Source of the DNA: Streptococcus mitis
Lineage (GTDB): Bacteria > Bacillota > Bacilli > Lactobacillales > Streptococcaceae
Direction of reading: 5' to 3'
NCBI RefSeq assembly: GCF_002096845.1
Contig: NZ_NCVK01000034.1
Span: forward strand, 32,596 to 96,595
DNA: 64,000 bases
Shown here one piece after another: positions 51,689 to 63,994 of the stretch. Position numbers and translations under genes: made by a program. Position 1 is the first letter of the stretch; each line of letters begins with the position of its first letter. The notes below the pieces were generated by a model. The model was not told where the DNA came from, did not search any database, and was given only the letters and a program-made list of their open reading frames with translations.

Positions 51689-54600
51689 TTAAAACAACTC
51701 ATCAAACAAACTGAGCTGGTTATCCTCTGGCATATTGCCCAGAATACCCATTTCATCCATCTTTTCAACCAAGGTTGATGAGAGCCCTCCACGCTTGCGC
51801 AATTCTGTTTTAGAGAGGAATTCTCCCTCTTCACGCGCTCGCACCAATTGCTTGGCAACGTTCTCTCCTAGACCATCCATTGCTACAAATGGCGGGATGA
51901 GGGTATCCCCATCGATAAGGAACTCTGTCGCCTGACTACGATAGAGATCGAGTTTTCCAAACTTGAAACCACGCTCCCACATTTCATTGACAATCTCAAG
52001 AGTTGTATAAAGATCAATTTCTACATTAGAGGCTTCATTATTCTTCCGTTTTTCAGAGATTTCTTCCATTCTGCGCTTGATAGCATCCAAGCCCGCCCCC
52101 ATGGTCTTGATATCAAAAGCCTTAGCACGGATTGAGAAATAAGCACAGTAGTAATAAATGGGATGATGAACCTTGAAGTAAGCTACACGCAAGGCCATCA
52201 TAACGTAGGCTGCCGCATGGGCTTTAGGGAACATGTACTTGATTTTCCCACAAGACTCGATATACCACTCTGGTACCTTATTAGCCTTCATGGCTTCGAT
52301 GTAGCCATTACGTTCCTCTTCGGAAATCTTGAGCCATAAGCCTTTACGCACCCGTTCCATGATAGTAAAGGCCATCTTAGGTTCGAGACCAGCATGCATG
52401 AGGTACACCATGATGTCGTCCCGACAACCAATAACGGTTGATAGGTCTGCAATCCCTTGTTTAATCAGATCTTGGGCATTGCCCAGCCAAACGTCGGTAC
52501 CATGGGATAGACCTGAGAGCTGAAGCAACTCTGCAAAAGTTGTCGGATGGGTCTCGTCTACCATTCCACGTACAAAGTTGGTCCCAAACTCTGGAATCCC
52601 CAGCATACCCGTCGGCGTTCCGATTTGCTCAGGTGTTACCCCTAACACATCAGTCCCAGAAAAGAGAGCCATAACTCCCTCATCATCCATTGGGATTTCA
52701 TTAGGATCAATCCCAGACAAGTCCTGGAGTTTCCGAATCATGGTCGGATCATCATGCCCCAGCACATCGAGTTTGAGGACGTTCTCATCGATATCGTGGA
52801 AGTTAAAGTGAGTGGTCTGCCATTCAGCTGTCACGTCATCCGCTGGATACTGGACAGGCGTAAAGTCGTAGACATCCATATAGTTAGGAATAACAACAAT
52901 TCCCCCCGGGTGTTGTCCCGTCGTCCGCTTGACACCAGCTGCACCTTGAGCAAGACGTTCCACCTCTGCATCACGATAAAACTTGCCATAATCTCGCTCA
53001 TAGCCCTTGACAAATCCATAAGCGGTCTTGGCAGCCACCGTACCAACCGTTCCTGCACGGAAGGCATATTCCTCACCAAAGATATCACGTACATCCAAGT
53101 GGGCACTAGGCTGATCTTCTCCCGAGAAGTTCAAGTCAATATCGGGAACCTTGTCTCCATCAAAACCAAGGAAGGTCTCAAATGGAATATCCTGCCCATT
53201 TTTACTGAGTTTGTGACCACAGTTTGGACAGTCCTTATTGGGCATATCAAATCCTGAACCGTACGAACCATCTGTGATAAACTCGCTATACTGACACTGA
53301 CCACAGACATAGTGAGGAGATAGAGGATTAACCTCCGTAATCCCAATCATGGTCGCAACGAAACTAGATCCGACAGACCCACGAGAACCAACCAAGTAGC
53401 CCCGTTCATTGGAACGTTGTACCAGCATCTGGGAAGCCAGATAAATCACAGCAAATCCATTTCCCAGAATAGAAGTCAATTCCTTTTCAATCCGCAAATC
53501 AACAATATCTGGTAGCGGATTTCCATAAATCTCAAAAGCTTTCTTATAGGTCAATTCAGCGACCGTTTCTTCAGCCTTGTCTATGAAAGGCGTGTACAAG
53601 TCCCCCTTAACAACCTCAACAGGTTCAAAGATATCTGCCAAGGCATTGGTGTTGTCAATAACTAGTTTCCGAGCTAATTCCTCGCCCAAGAAGGCAAATT
53701 CATCCAACATCTCATTGGTTGTTCGAAAATGAGCCTTGGGAAGAGGAGCTGGTTGGGCATGCTCACCGTGACCAATGGTACGGTTAATTATCGCTCCCTG
53801 ACCCAAACTACGGACGATAATTTCACGGTAAATCTCTTCTTCTGGTTCGATATAGTGGACATTCCCCGTAGCCAGAACAGGCTTACCAAGGCGGTCTCCC
53901 ACTTCTATCAAACTTTTGATAATGGTCTGGAGTTCTTCCATATCCTTGACCTGCTCCTTGGCAATCAAGGGAGCATAGATGGCAGGTGGCATAACCTCGA
54001 TAAAGTCATAATACTTGGCCACCTCAACCGCCGCATCCACACCTTGGGAAACAACTGCATCGAAAACTTCACCTTCAGAGCAAGCTGAACCTAAAATCAG
54101 ACCTTCCCGATGGGCATCTAAAACCGTTCTCGGAATCCGTGGCACTCCTTCAAAGTACTTGGTATTAGACAAGGAAACCAGCTTAAAGATATTTTTTAGC
54201 CCTACTTGATTCTTGACATAAATGGTCGCATGTTTAATCCGAGCTTTTTTATAAGAATCTGGGCTAATCAAATCAATGTTGAGTCTAGCTAAGTCAGTCA
54301 CACCATGTTTTTCTGCTACCTCTTTGATAAAGATGAAAAGCAGACGACCTGTAGCTTCCGCATCGTAATTGGCCATGTGGTGATGTTCTAGGGCCACACC
54401 AAAACGCTTGGTCAAAGGCCCCAAACCATGACGTTTGTACTCAGGATAGAGGTTTCTAGCAAACTCCAGCGTATCAATAACTGGCCGACTAATCTTTGGC
54501 AGACCATGACGCTCATAATTGGCATTCATAAAGCCAACGTCAAAGGTCGCATTGTGAGCGACTAAGACTGTATCCTGACAAAATTCTTGGAATTCTTGCA

Positions 54601-56080
54601 AAACTTGTTCCAGTGGTTTGGCATTTTTGACATGGTCATCTGTAATTCCAGTCAACTCAGTAGTAAAAGCTGACAAGGGATGCCCAGGATTGATAAATTC
54701 ATCAAATTCAGCAATGACATTCCCCTTGTACATCTTAGAAGCCGCAACCTGAATCAAATCATTATAGATAGCTGAAAGTCCTGTCGTTTCCACGTCAAAA
54801 ACCACGTAGGTCGCTTCTGACAAGTCCATCTCCACTTCATTATAGACGATAGGGACACGATCCTCCACGATATTGGCTTCCATACCATAGATCAGCTGGA
54901 TTCCCGCTTTTTTGGCCGCCTTATAGCCGTGTGGGAAGGATTGAACATTCCCGTGGTCGGTGATAGCAACTGCTTTGTGTCCCCACTTAGCAGCTGTCGC
55001 AACGATTTCTTCAACCTCTGGTAGAGCATCCATGGTCGACATGTTAGTATGAGCGTGAAACTCAACCCGACGCTCACCTTCTGGCATCAAATCCTTACGC
55101 TCATAGTGAACAACTTCCTGCACATCCTGCACGTTCATAGTCAAATCGCGTGTGAAGTTATTCATCTCCACATTCCCACGAACTCGGAGCCAAGAATTTT
55201 TCTTGATTAGATCAAATTTCTGAGCCTCTTCTTCATTCTTAACCCACTTTTGCATAGAAAAACTTGAAGTGTAGTCCGTCATTTTAAAGTTGATCAAAAC
55301 ACGCCCTGTTCTGGTCACTTTTTGCTCCACATCAAAAACAACCCCTTCAAAGACCAAACGATTTTCCTCCGTCGTCACTTCAATCATAGGAGTAATCTCT
55401 GCCTTATCCAGCTTCGGTTTAGCTACAGCTTTTTTGGCTTGAAAATCAAAGGCTGGTTTCTCTTCAGCTGGAGGTGGTGCCATCTGTTCCAGTTGCTCCA
55501 TAGCACGGAGCGCTTCCTCATTGGCCGCTTGAACAATCTGCTCATTTTCAGCATGAAAGGCTTCTTCCTGCTCTTGGGTCAGCACATCATTTTTCTCTAC
55601 TTGACAGTTAAAAGTAGGAAAACCAAATTTTTCAAGTTGTTTGGCTAAATTAGGAAGGTGATTTTTCTTAAAATGTTCCTTATCAATCGCCTCTGAGCCC
55701 TCAATAAATAGCTGATTGTCCTCCGCACGAACTTTCAAATTTTGATAAAGGGACTTAAAACCTTGACTAGCACATGGCCCTTCAGAGAAAGCCTCCCTAT
55801 AGTAGGCCTGCAAAAGCTGATTTGAAAATTCTTGAGACCGAGCTTTGATTTCAAAAACAGCTTTATTGCCTGTCTTAGAAAATTCCTCACTCAGCCCTTT
55901 CTTTAATTCTAAAAAGATTTCGATCGGTAAAATATTAGAAAATACGAAATGAAACTCCCATACCTTACTAATTTTATGAACCACAACTCGCTCAATATCG
56001 GCCTGTGCTAAAGCAGGATCCTGTCTCATTTCAGCAGACATCCCCAGTTGATTCATCAAAATTTCAAAACTATTTGACAT
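51689..56080 (-). CDS. polC: DNA polymerase III alpha subunit, PolC type
   Basis: This 1463-residue replicative polymerase of low-GC Gram-positives includes its own proofreading exonuclease. In order: N-terminal and OB-fold part (about 1-330), PHP domain split by the exonuclease ([17 protein letters not shown] and [14 protein letters not shown]; exonuclease VFDVETTGL and HNATFDVGF), and polymerase palm and zinc finger ([22 protein letters not shown], with [12 protein letters not shown]). It ends LSLFDELF, the clamp-binding peptide. It is full length. An extended -10 (56108-56113) lies just upstream. Confidence 0.98.
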   Translation of the reverse strand: MSNSFEILMNQLGMSAEMRQDPALAQADIERVVVHKISKVWEFHFVFSNILPIEIFLELKKGLSEEFSKTGNKAVFEIKARSQEFSNQLLQAYYREAFSEGPCASQGFKSLYQNLKVRAEDNQLFIEGSEAIDKEHFKKNHLPNLAKQLEKFGFPTFNCQVEKNDVLTQEQEEAFHAENEQIVQAANEEALRAMEQLEQMAPPPAEEKPAFDFQAKKAVAKPKLDKAEITPMIEVTTEENRLVFEGVVFDVEQKVTRTGRVLINFKMTDYTSSFSMQKWVKNEEEAQKFDLIKKNSWLRVRGNVEMNNFTRDLTMNVQDVQEVVHYERKDLMPEGERRVEFHAHTNMSTMDALPEVEEIVATAAKWGHKAVAITDHGNVQSFPHGYKAAKKAGIQLIYGMEANIVEDRVPIVYNEVEMDLSEATYVVFDVETTGLSAIYNDLIQVAASKMYKGNVIAEFDEFINPGHPLSAFTTELTGITDDHVKNAKPLEQVLQEFQEFCQDTVLVAHNATFDVGFMNANYERHGLPKISRPVIDTLEFARNLYPEYKRHGLGPLTKRFGVALEHHHMANYDAEATGRLLFIFIKEVAEKHGVTDLARLNIDLISPDSYKKARIKHATIYVKNQVGLKNIFKLVSLSNTKYFEGVPRIPRTVLDAHREGLILGSACSEGEVFDAVVSQGVDAAVEVAKYYDFIEVMPPAIYAPLIAKEQVKDMEELQTIIKSLIEVGDRLGKPVLATGNVHYIEPEEEIYREIIVRSLGQGAIINRTIGHGEHAQPAPLPKAHFRTTNEMLDEFAFLGEELARKLVIDNTNALADIFEPVEVVKGDLYTPFIDKAEETVAELTYKKAFEIYGNPLPDIVDLRIEKELTSILGNGFAVIYLASQMLVQRSNERGYLVGSRGSVGSSFVATMIGITEVNPLSPHYVCGQCQYSEFITDGSYGSGFDMPNKDCPNCGHKLSKNGQDIPFETFLGFDGDKVPDIDLNFSGEDQPSAHLDVRDIFGEEYAFRAGTVGTVAAKTAYGFVKGYERDYGKFYRDAEVERLAQGAAGVKRTTGQHPGGIVVIPNYMDVYDFTPVQYPADDVTAEWQTTHFNFHDIDENVLKLDVLGHDDPTMIRKLQDLSGIDPNEIPMDDEGVMALFSGTDVLGVTPEQIGTPTGMLGIPEFGTNFVRGMVDETHPTTFAELLQLSGLSHGTDVWLGNAQDLIKQGIADLSTVIGCRDDIMVYLMHAGLEPKMAFTIMERVRKGLWLKISEEERNGYIEAMKANKVPEWYIESCGKIKYMFPKAHAAAYVMMALRVAYFKVHHPIYYYCAYFSIRAKAFDIKTMGAGLDAIKRRMEEISEKRKNNEASNVEIDLYTTLEIVNEMWERGFKFGKLDLYRSQATEFLIDGDTLIPPFVAMDGLGENVAKQLVRAREEGEFLSKTELRKRGGLSSTLVEKMDEMGILGNMPEDNQLSLFDELF

Positions 56081-56107
56081 TCATTTTCCTCACATTATTC
56101 TTCTACT

Positions 56108-56113
56108 ATTTTA
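56108..56113 (-). promoter_or_regulatory. polC promoter
   Basis: On the minus strand TGGTAAAAT is an extended -10 with TTAGAA 17 bp upstream, close to the polC start. Confidence 0.6.
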
Positions 56114-56140
56114 CCATATTTAGAGGTATTTTCTAAAGAC

Positions 56141-56168
56141 AAAAGGAAGCCACTAAGTGACTTCCTTC
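56141..56168. terminator. fusA terminator
   Basis: AAGGAAG-C-CACT and AGTG-A-CTTCCTT pair, with A and T flanks. It lies 16 bases after the fusA stop. Confidence 0.85.
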
Positions 56169-56183
56169 TAGAGCGAAGACTGA

Positions 56184-58265
56184 TTAGTCTTCACCTTTGT
56201 TTTTCTTAATGATTTCTTCTTGTACTGACTTAGGTACATCTTCGTAGTGGTCAAATACCATCATGAATGTACCACGTCCTTGAGATGCAGAACGAAGAAC
56301 TGTTGCGTAACCGAACATTTCAGCAAGTGGAACATAAGCACGAACGATTTGGCTGTTACCATGTGCTTCCATACCATCTACACGTCCACGACGAGCAGTT
56401 ACGTGACCCATAACATCACCAAGATTTTCTTCTGGAACAGTGATTGTTACAAGCATCATTGGCTCAAGGATAGCTGGTTGTGCTGATTTAGCAGCTTCTT
56501 TAAGAGCAAGTGAAGCCGCGATCTTGAAGGCAGTTTCAGATGAGTCGACATCGTGGTATGAACCATCGTAAAGCTTAGCTTTAACGTCAACCATTGGGTA
56601 ACCTGCAAGAACACCGTTAGCCATAGATTCTACCAAACCTTTTTCAACCGCTGGGATAAATTCACGAGGAACCACACCACCGACGATTGCGTTTTCGAAT
56701 TCGAATCCTTTACCTTCTTCGTTTGGAGTAAATTCAATCCATACATCACCAAATTGACCTTTACCACCAGACTGACGTTTGAAGAATCCACGTGCTTGAG
56801 TAGAAGCGCGGAATGTTTCACGGTAAGATACTTGAGGAGCACCTACGTTCGCTTCAACTTTGAACTCACGACGCATACGGTCAACAAGGACGTCAAGGTG
56901 AAGCTCACCCATACCAGAGATAACTGTTTCACCAGTTTCAACGTTTGTTTCAACTCGGAATGTTGGATCTTCTTCAGCCAATTTTTGAAGGGCGATACCC
57001 ATCTTATCTTGGTCTGCTTTAGATTTTGGCTCAACCATCAATTGGATAACTGGTTCTGGAACGTTGATTGACTCAAGGATGATTTTAGCTTTTTCATCTG
57101 TCAATGAGTCACCAGTAGTAGTATCTTTCAAACCAACGGCAGCAGCGATATCACCTGAGTAAACAGTGTCGATTTCTTGACGGCTGTTAGCGTGCATTTG
57201 AAGGATACGTCCGATACGTTCACGTTTACCTTTAGAAGTGTTCAATACGTATGAACCTGATTGAAGAACACCTGAGTAAACACGGAAGAATGTCAAACGA
57301 CCTACGAATGGGTCAGTCATGATCTTGAAGGCAAGAGCTGCAAATGGTTCTTCGTCAGATGCTGGACGAGTTTCTTCAGCATCTGTATCTGGGTTAATAC
57401 CTTTGATAGCTGGGATATCAAGTGGGCTTGGAAGGTAGTCAATAACTGCATCAAGCATCAATTGAACACCTTTGTTCTTGAAGGCAGAACCACACAATAC
57501 TGGGAAGAATTCAACGTTGATAGTCGCTTTACGGATACCAGCTTTCAATTCTTCGTTAGTGATTTCTTCACCTTCGAGGTATTTCATCATCAATTCTTCG
57601 TCAGTTTCAGCAACTGCTTCAACCAATTTTTCACGGTATTCTTGAGCTTGGTCAAGGTATTCAGCTGGAATATCTTCTTCAAGGATATCTGTACCAAGGT
57701 CGTTCGTATAGATTTCAGCTTTCATCTTGATCAAGTCGATGATACCACGGAAGTCATCTTCAGAACCGATTGGCAATTGGATTGGGTGTGCATTTGCTTG
57801 AAGACGATCGTGAAGTGTGCTTACAGAGTAAAGGAAGTCAGCACCGATTTTGTCCATTTTGTTGGCAAATACGATACGTGGAACTCCATACTCAGTTGCT
57901 TGACGCCAAACTGTTTCAGTTTGAGGCTCAACACCTGATTGTGAGTCAAGAACTGTAACCGCACCATCCAATACACGAAGAGAACGTTGTACTTCGATTG
58001 TGAAGTCCACGTGTCCTGGTGTGTCGATGATGTTTACGCGGTGGTTGTTCCATTGAGCTGTTGTCGCAGCAGATGTGATAGTGATACCACGCTCTTGCTC
58101 TTGCTCCATCCAGTCCATTTGTGACGCACCTTCGTGAGTTTCACCGATTTTGTGGATTTTACCAGTGTAGTAAAGAATACGCTCAGTAGTTGTTGTTTTA
58201 CCAGCATCGACGTGAGCCATGATACCGATATTACGAGTTTTTTCAAGTGAAAATTCGCGTGCCAT
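56184..58265 (-). CDS. fusA: Elongation factor G
   Basis: EF-G drives ribosome translocation with GTP. The 693-residue protein has the P-loop [13 protein letters not shown], the switch [13 protein letters not shown], the NKMDK motif, and domains II-V ending in [27 protein letters not shown]. All motifs are normal. Fusidic-acid resistance positions were not examined in detail. It follows rpsG but is preceded by an rpsG hairpin and its own extended -10, so it is only partly coupled to the rpsL-rpsG transcript. Confidence 0.98.
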   Translation of the reverse strand: MAREFSLEKTRNIGIMAHVDAGKTTTTERILYYTGKIHKIGETHEGASQMDWMEQEQERGITITSAATTAQWNNHRVNIIDTPGHVDFTIEVQRSLRVLDGAVTVLDSQSGVEPQTETVWRQATEYGVPRIVFANKMDKIGADFLYSVSTLHDRLQANAHPIQLPIGSEDDFRGIIDLIKMKAEIYTNDLGTDILEEDIPAEYLDQAQEYREKLVEAVAETDEELMMKYLEGEEITNEELKAGIRKATINVEFFPVLCGSAFKNKGVQLMLDAVIDYLPSPLDIPAIKGINPDTDAEETRPASDEEPFAALAFKIMTDPFVGRLTFFRVYSGVLQSGSYVLNTSKGKRERIGRILQMHANSRQEIDTVYSGDIAAAVGLKDTTTGDSLTDEKAKIILESINVPEPVIQLMVEPKSKADQDKMGIALQKLAEEDPTFRVETNVETGETVISGMGELHLDVLVDRMRREFKVEANVGAPQVSYRETFRASTQARGFFKRQSGGKGQFGDVWIEFTPNEEGKGFEFENAIVGGVVPREFIPAVEKGLVESMANGVLAGYPMVDVKAKLYDGSYHDVDSSETAFKIAASLALKEAAKSAQPAILEPMMLVTITVPEENLGDVMGHVTARRGRVDGMEAHGNSQIVRAYVPLAEMFGYATVLRSASQGRGTFMMVFDHYEDVPKSVQEEIIKKNKGED

Positions 58266-58303
58266 GAGGTTTGTTTCTCCTATTTATTTTTGATTTCTAT
58301 TCT

Positions 58304-58309
58304 ATTATA
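58304..58309 (-). promoter_or_regulatory. fusA extended -10
   Basis: On the minus strand TGTTATAAT lies directly after the rpsG hairpin and 35 bp before the fusA start. No -35 is seen. Confidence 0.55.
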
Positions 58310-58321
58310 ACATGATTTTAA

Positions 58322-58350
58322 TAAAAACGGATAGGCAGGACCTACCCGTT
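58322..58350 (-). terminator. Hairpin between rpsG and fusA
   Basis: On the minus strand AACGGGTAGG-TCCTG-CCTATCCGTT (one G-U pair) is followed by TTTATT. It may end or attenuate the rpsL-rpsG transcript. The remaining 200 bases to rpsG show short repeats of GGGCTAAAAGCCC type but no gene. Confidence 0.7.
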
Positions 58351-58547
58351 CTCAATGTTTTCATGCTATTGTTAGTTTCAACTTGTAGGTTTACAAATTG
58401 AATCGAACTCGGGCTAAAAGCCCAAGTTAGTTGAGTTGAGCTCAAGCTAAAAGTCTGGAGAAAAAGATGAATCTCATTGGTTGCAATCGCAACCTGCTTC
58501 GATTCCCTATTTTCTCTGGGACTTTCTTAACGCTTTCGCATCCTATC

Positions 58548-59018
58548 TTACCAACGGAAGTGTGCGAATGCACGGTTAGCTTCAGCCATACGGTGAGTGT
58601 CTTCACGTTTCTTAACAGCTGCACCAGTGTTGTTAGCAGCATCCAAGATTTCTTTTGCAAGACGGTCTTGCATTGTGTGTTCACCACGAAGACGAGCGAT
58701 TGTTACCAACCAACGAAGTCCAAGTGTTGTACGACGTTCTGGACGAACTTCAACTGGGACTTGGTAGTTAGAACCACCAACACGACGTGCACGTACTTCA
58801 AGTACAGGCATGATGTTTTCCATAGCTGTTTCAAATACTTCAAGTGCATCGTTTCCAGTAGCTTCTTTGATTTGCTCAAAGGCACCGTAAACGATTGAAG
58901 CAGCTGTACCACGTTTACCATCAAGCATAACGCGGTTGATAAGACGAGTAACTAGTTGTGAATTGTAAAGCGGATCTGGCAATACGTCACGTTTTGGAGC
59001 TCTATTTTTACGACTCAT
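58548..59018 (-). CDS. rpsG: 30S ribosomal protein S7
   Basis: This 156-residue primary-binding protein of the 30S head begins [19 protein letters not shown] and ends NRAFAHFRW. The central region [19 protein letters not shown] is conserved. It is cotranscribed with rpsL (19-base gap). Confidence 0.98.
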
Positions 59019-59037
59019 TTCTCTTTATCCCCTTTCC

Positions 59038-59451
59038 TTATGCTTTTGGACGTTTAGTACCGTATTTAGAACGGCCTTGTTTACGATCGTTAACACCTGC
59101 AGTATCAAGTGCACCACGGACGATATGGTAACGTACCCCTGGAAGGTCTTTTACACGTCCACCACGAAGAAGCACCACGCTGTGCTCTTGCAAGTTGTGT
59201 CCGATACCTGGGATGTAGGCAGTAACTTCGATAAGGTTGCTCAAACGTACACGAGCGAATTTACGAAGGGCTGAGTTAGGTTTTTTAGGTGTCATTGTTC
59301 CAACACGAGTTGCAACACCACGTTTTTGTGGTGAAGAAACGTTTGTTTGAACTTTTTTATGACTGTTGTAACCAACGTTCAAAGCTGGTGATTTAGATTT
59401 TTCTACTTTTGATTTACGCGGTTTGCGAACCAATTGGTTAATTGTAGGCAT
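59038..59451 (-). CDS. rpsL: 30S ribosomal protein S12
   Basis: This 137-residue decoding-centre protein begins [14 protein letters not shown] and carries [11 protein letters not shown] and [17 protein letters not shown]. The lysine at position 56, which changes in streptomycin-resistant streptococci, is Lys here, so the sequence predicts streptomycin sensitivity at this site. The usual order rpsL-rpsG-fusA is kept. Confidence 0.98.
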   Translation of the reverse strand: MPTINQLVRKPRKSKVEKSKSPALNVGYNSHKKVQTNVSSPQKRGVATRVGTMTPKKPNSALRKFARVRLSNLIEVTAYIPGIGHNLQEHSVVLLRGGRVKDLPGVRYHIVRGALDTAGVNDRKQGRSKYGTKRPKA

Positions 59452-59588
59452 CTACATTCTCCTGTGTTTTTTTATTTTTGGTGATGATACACTTGGTGAC
59501 AGCTATCATCTGTGTGTACTTTTGCAACATTTGTCAGCACGTCCCTGTACACTCTTGAGAGACCAAAAGTAAAAAGTACCGTCTATTA

Positions 59589-59618
59589 TTGTAACAAAAT
59601 TTTCCATTGGTTGTCAAG
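59589..59618 (-). promoter_or_regulatory. rpsL-rpsG promoter
   Basis: On the minus strand TTGACA (59613-59618), 18 bp and TACAAT (59589-59594), with a leader of about 130 bases before rpsL. The gap 59452-59771 otherwise contains only this promoter and the terminator of the next operon. Confidence 0.85.
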
Positions 59619-59673
59619 ATATTTTTCTTTTTTATTGTTAATTTTAGCTCCTTGCTAGCACCTTAGAGTAAAC

Positions 59674-59702
59674 AAAAAGGAGGAAACTAAACCCTCCTCT
59701 AG
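59674..59702 (-). terminator. Terminator of the LuxR-type two-component operon
   Basis: On the minus strand GAGGAGGGTT...CCTCCTTTTT forms a short stem followed by T's, about 70 bases after the regulator stop. Confidence 0.8.
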
Positions 59703-59771
59703 TTACAAAATTGTTTGTTTGATTGAATAATTTCAATTTTAGCACATAATGGTTTTCGAGTTATGATAGTA

Positions 59772-61469
<1,698 letters not shown>

Positions 61470-61470
<1 letters not shown>

Positions 61471-62207
61471 TAAGCATTCTCCTTATGACCTTGAAGGTAA
61501 ATGGTCAAACCAAACAAAACTGCTGAAAAAACAAGTAGATAAACTGTGGCTGATAGATTGATGCTACCCTCGTTTAAGAAGGTCTTGAGCAACTCCATCA
61601 ACTGATAAGTTGGTAGGCGCTTCCCGATTGCTTGCATCCAGTCTGGAAATAAAGAGATGGGCATCCAGAGTCCACCTAAAACAGCCAAGCCTAGATAGAG
61701 AAGATTGCCCACGACAGACATCAGCTGACTAGAAGGCAAGAGTGTCAAGGTCAAGCCAAGCGCTACAAAAGCTACACTTCCTACTATCAGCAAGAACGCA
61801 GCCCCAATCCAGCTTCCTAAAGACATATCCACACCTCTGACCAAGTGCCCAACTGAGAAAACAACCAGGATTGAGACCAAATAATCAACCATCATACTGG
61901 TTATCTTTGATAGATAATATTCTACCATATTTACAGGGGTATGGCGCAATGTTTTCTGCCAGTTGTTGATTTTATCTGTATGTAAAACAGCTGGGAATGA
62001 AAACATAGCTGTCGACATCATGGAAAAGGCTGTCATGGAGATGAGGTAATCACGCATAAAATTAGCTGGTCCACCAGGTGTGTCCTGGTACATGCCTGAA
62101 AAGAATAAATAGAAGGCTGTCGGCATCCCTACGGATAATAGATAATAGACTAATTGTCGTTTGGTCAATAGAAATTCTATCTTGTTTAGTGCGATCCATC
62201 GTTTCAT
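61470..62207 (-). CDS. ABC-2 type membrane subunit
   Basis: This permease of about 245 residues has six predicted helices. It starts MKRWIALNKIEFLLTKRQ, the usual cytoplasmic lead of ABC-2 permeases, with VGSVAFVALGLTLTLLP and LGLAVLGGLWMPISLFP near the end. I chose the ATG at 62207, for which GGGAG provides a ribosome site. Earlier ATGs lie inside the ATPase gene. Its stop overlaps the kinase start by one base. It is the only permease for the ATPase and may work as a homodimer in export of an unknown compound. Confidence 0.85.
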
Positions 62208-62208
62208 C

Positions 62209-63093
62209 TTAGTCATCTCCCTTTTGTGTTTCTTCAAAGATTGTATCTAGCAAACTACGATTATTGACTTCAATTTCTTGAATCCTACATCCTGCTTGCA
62301 CTAACAGTTGCCAAAAAGCATCCGCTTCACGTGTAACTACTTGCAAAGCATCTTGTTTTTGTGACCAGTTTTCAACCAAGTTAGACTGCTCAATGACTTC
62401 CTTGTATGCTAGAGGAAGGATAAAGTGCTTTTCAATCTCCTCACTGCGCATGGCTAGAGGTGTTGTATCGCGAATCAACTCTCCCTTATTCAAGACCAAG
62501 ATTCGGTCCGCTGTATGCTCTACCTCTTCAATATAATGGGAGGAATAGAGAATGGTAACTCCCTTAGCTTTTAGTTCCTGAACAATTTCCCAAAAGCGTT
62601 GACGAGTTGAGGTATCCATAGCCGATGTAGGCTCATCTAAAAAGACAAGCTTTGGTCGCCCAATTAAGGTCAAGACAAAAGAAAAGAGACGCTTTTGCCC
62701 ACCTGACAATTTTTCTGCAAATTGCTCTTTCTGTTGCTGATCAAACTGCAATAGTTGATCGATTTCCTGATTGTTCAAGGAATTTGGATAAATACGTTGA
62801 AAGAAAGCAATCAACTCTTTTACCTTTAGTTTCTGAACGATTACATTTTCTTGGGGGAGATAAGCCCTAGTATAATCTAACTTAGAGCTCGTCACTGGTA
62901 AACCTTGAACAGATACTTGACCGCTGGAGACCAATTTATCTCCGAGCAAACAGTCCAAGAGTGTGGTCTTTCCTGCTCCGTTTGGCCCAATCATGGCAAC
63001 ACATTCACCTTCAGCTATCTCAAAGGAAATATCCTTCAAAATAGCCTTACCCTTGATGTTTTTATGTAAGCCTTGTACCTTAATCATGTTCAT
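62209..63093 (-). CDS. ABC transporter ATPase (ABC-2 exporter type)
   Basis: This 294-residue ATPase has Walker A GPNGAGKTTLLD, signature KLSGGQKRLFSF, Walker B LVFLDEPTSAMD and the H-loop YSSHYIEEVEHTA. About 90 residues follow the ATPase core, as in DrrA-type drug-efflux ATPases. It pairs with the downstream permease. Which compound it moves is unknown. The order in the operon is two small membrane proteins, ATPase, permease, kinase, regulator. Confidence 0.93.
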   Translation of the reverse strand: MNMIKVQGLHKNIKGKAILKDISFEIAEGECVAMIGPNGAGKTTLLDCLLGDKLVSSGQVSVQGLPVTSSKLDYTRAYLPQENVIVQKLKVKELIAFFQRIYPNSLNNQEIDQLLQFDQQQKEQFAEKLSGGQKRLFSFVLTLIGRPKLVFLDEPTSAMDTSTRQRFWEIVQELKAKGVTILYSSHYIEEVEHTADRILVLNKGELIRDTTPLAMRSEEIEKHFILPLAYKEVIEQSNLVENWSQKQDALQVVTREADAFWQLLVQAGCRIQEIEVNNRSLLDTIFEETQKGDD

Positions 63094-63274
63094 AATATTC
63101 TCCTTTCAGCCACTCCATTCCCATAGGAAAGGCGATAAAAATCATAAATCCTAGTCCCAAGGCACCACGGATGAATTGGTGAAGGAAGGCTTGATCAAAC
63201 CAACCTGTAAACATTTCTACCAACCATACCACTAGTGATAGTCCAATAAAAAGATAGAGAAACGCTTTTTTCAT
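63080..63274 (-). CDS. Small membrane protein of the ABC/two-component operon
   Basis: This 64-residue protein has two hydrophobic helices (about residues 5-24 and 32-52) and a charged end (GEYYEHD). No family is recognised. AAGGAG lies upstream. It overlaps the ATPase start by 14 bases and the next small gene's stop by four. Its conserved place in the operon suggests an accessory role for the transporter or kinase. Confidence 0.8.
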   Translation of the reverse strand: MKKAFLYLFIGLSLVVWLVEMFTGWFDQAFLHQFIRGALGLGFMIFIAFPMGMEWLKGEYYEHD

Positions 63275-63462
63275 TTTTCAAACTCCTTTTTCACATCTGA
63301 GACTAATTTCAAACCTTCTCGGATAAGCCAGGACATCATTCCAAATCCTGCAAATAGCTCCCAAGGAAAATGATAGAAATCTTCATCCAATCCTGAGAAC
63401 ATGAGATAAGTCATGACTCCTGCTGCTACTAAACTCATTGCGACAATTACTTTATGTTTCAT
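63271..63462 (-). CDS. Small membrane protein of the ABC/two-component operon
   Basis: This 63-residue protein has two hydrophobic stretches (KVIVAMSLVAAGVMTYLMF and a shorter one near ELFAGFGMMSWLI) and a lysine-rich end (SDVKKEFEK). The ATG at 63462 follows GGAGGAAG. It is first in the operon and overlaps the next small gene by four bases. I do not recognise it. Confidence 0.8.
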   Translation of the reverse strand: MKHKVIVAMSLVAAGVMTYLMFSGLDEDFYHFPWELFAGFGMMSWLIREGLKLVSDVKKEFEK

Positions 63463-63488
63463 TTTTTCTTCCTCCACTTGATACATCT

Positions 63489-63494
63489 AGTATA
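63489..63494 (-). promoter_or_regulatory. -10 of the two-component/ABC operon
   Basis: On the minus strand TATACT lies about 27 bp before the first small gene. The -35 place has TAGTGA, far from consensus, suggesting an activator-dependent promoter. Confidence 0.55.
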
Positions 63495-63525
63495 ATTCTT
63501 TGAAGGTAGAATCACTAGAAACTTC

Positions 63526-63553
63526 TGTCATGAGGAGATATGACAAATGTCAT
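63526..63553. promoter_or_regulatory. TGTCAT/ATGACA palindrome array (probable response-regulator site)
   Basis: TGTCAT (63526-63531), ATGACA (63540-63545) and TGTCAT (63548-63553) make three half-sites. The second and third form the palindrome ATGACA-AA-TGTCAT. They lie just upstream of the weak -35, the usual place for an activating LuxR-type regulator. Confidence 0.6.
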
Positions 63554-63922
63554 AAAAGATTCTGTTCAAAACAAGAAAGATACACTATACAATAAAACAC
63601 AAGTAGAAAAAAGCTAAGGTAGCTTCCTCAAAAGAGATATTAAATCCTATTCACACTATAATGTAAACTAATACTTATCTAGACTCGTAATAGCAGCAAT
63701 TTTTATAACATTGAAACATATATTATAGGCGGAGCAAAAAAACTCTTCAATTACTTTCTTAAAAGTTTGTAAGAATTATACAATCTGTTAAATTTTAATT
63801 TATGTACCTAAACTACAGTATTCATTGAACAAATCATGAAACAAAAAAGCATACGCAATCAAAATGAATTACTGAAATTAAAAAAAAAAAAAGAGAGAAG
63901 CAAACCAATGTCATTAAGTTAA

Positions 63923-63960
63923 GAAATTCAAATACAATTCTGTATTTGGGTTTCTTTTTT
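63923..63960 (+). terminator. Terminator-like hairpin near the right end
   Basis: CAAATACA-ATTC-TGTATTTG with flanking GAAAT/GGTTTC pairing is followed by TTTCTTTTTT. The 500-base region 63463-63994 otherwise holds only the operon promoter, the palindrome array and an A13 run at 63880-63892. I see no gene in it. Confidence 0.65.
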
Positions 63961-63994
63961 ATGTGATAAACTTATAGTTAAGGAGGGATTTTCC

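Noticed and set aside
52754..53257. A long plus-strand open frame (167 codons) opposite polC
   Set aside because: It is antisense to conserved polymerase sequence, with no ribosome site. It follows from the codon usage of polC.
59038..59451. Possible streptomycin resistance in rpsL
   Set aside because: The Lys at position 56 and the surrounding TPKKPNS motif are normal.
63836..63967. A 43-codon plus-strand frame with a run of 13 A's
   Set aside because: No ribosome site is visible, the composition is lysine-rich low complexity, and the frame runs through a terminator hairpin.
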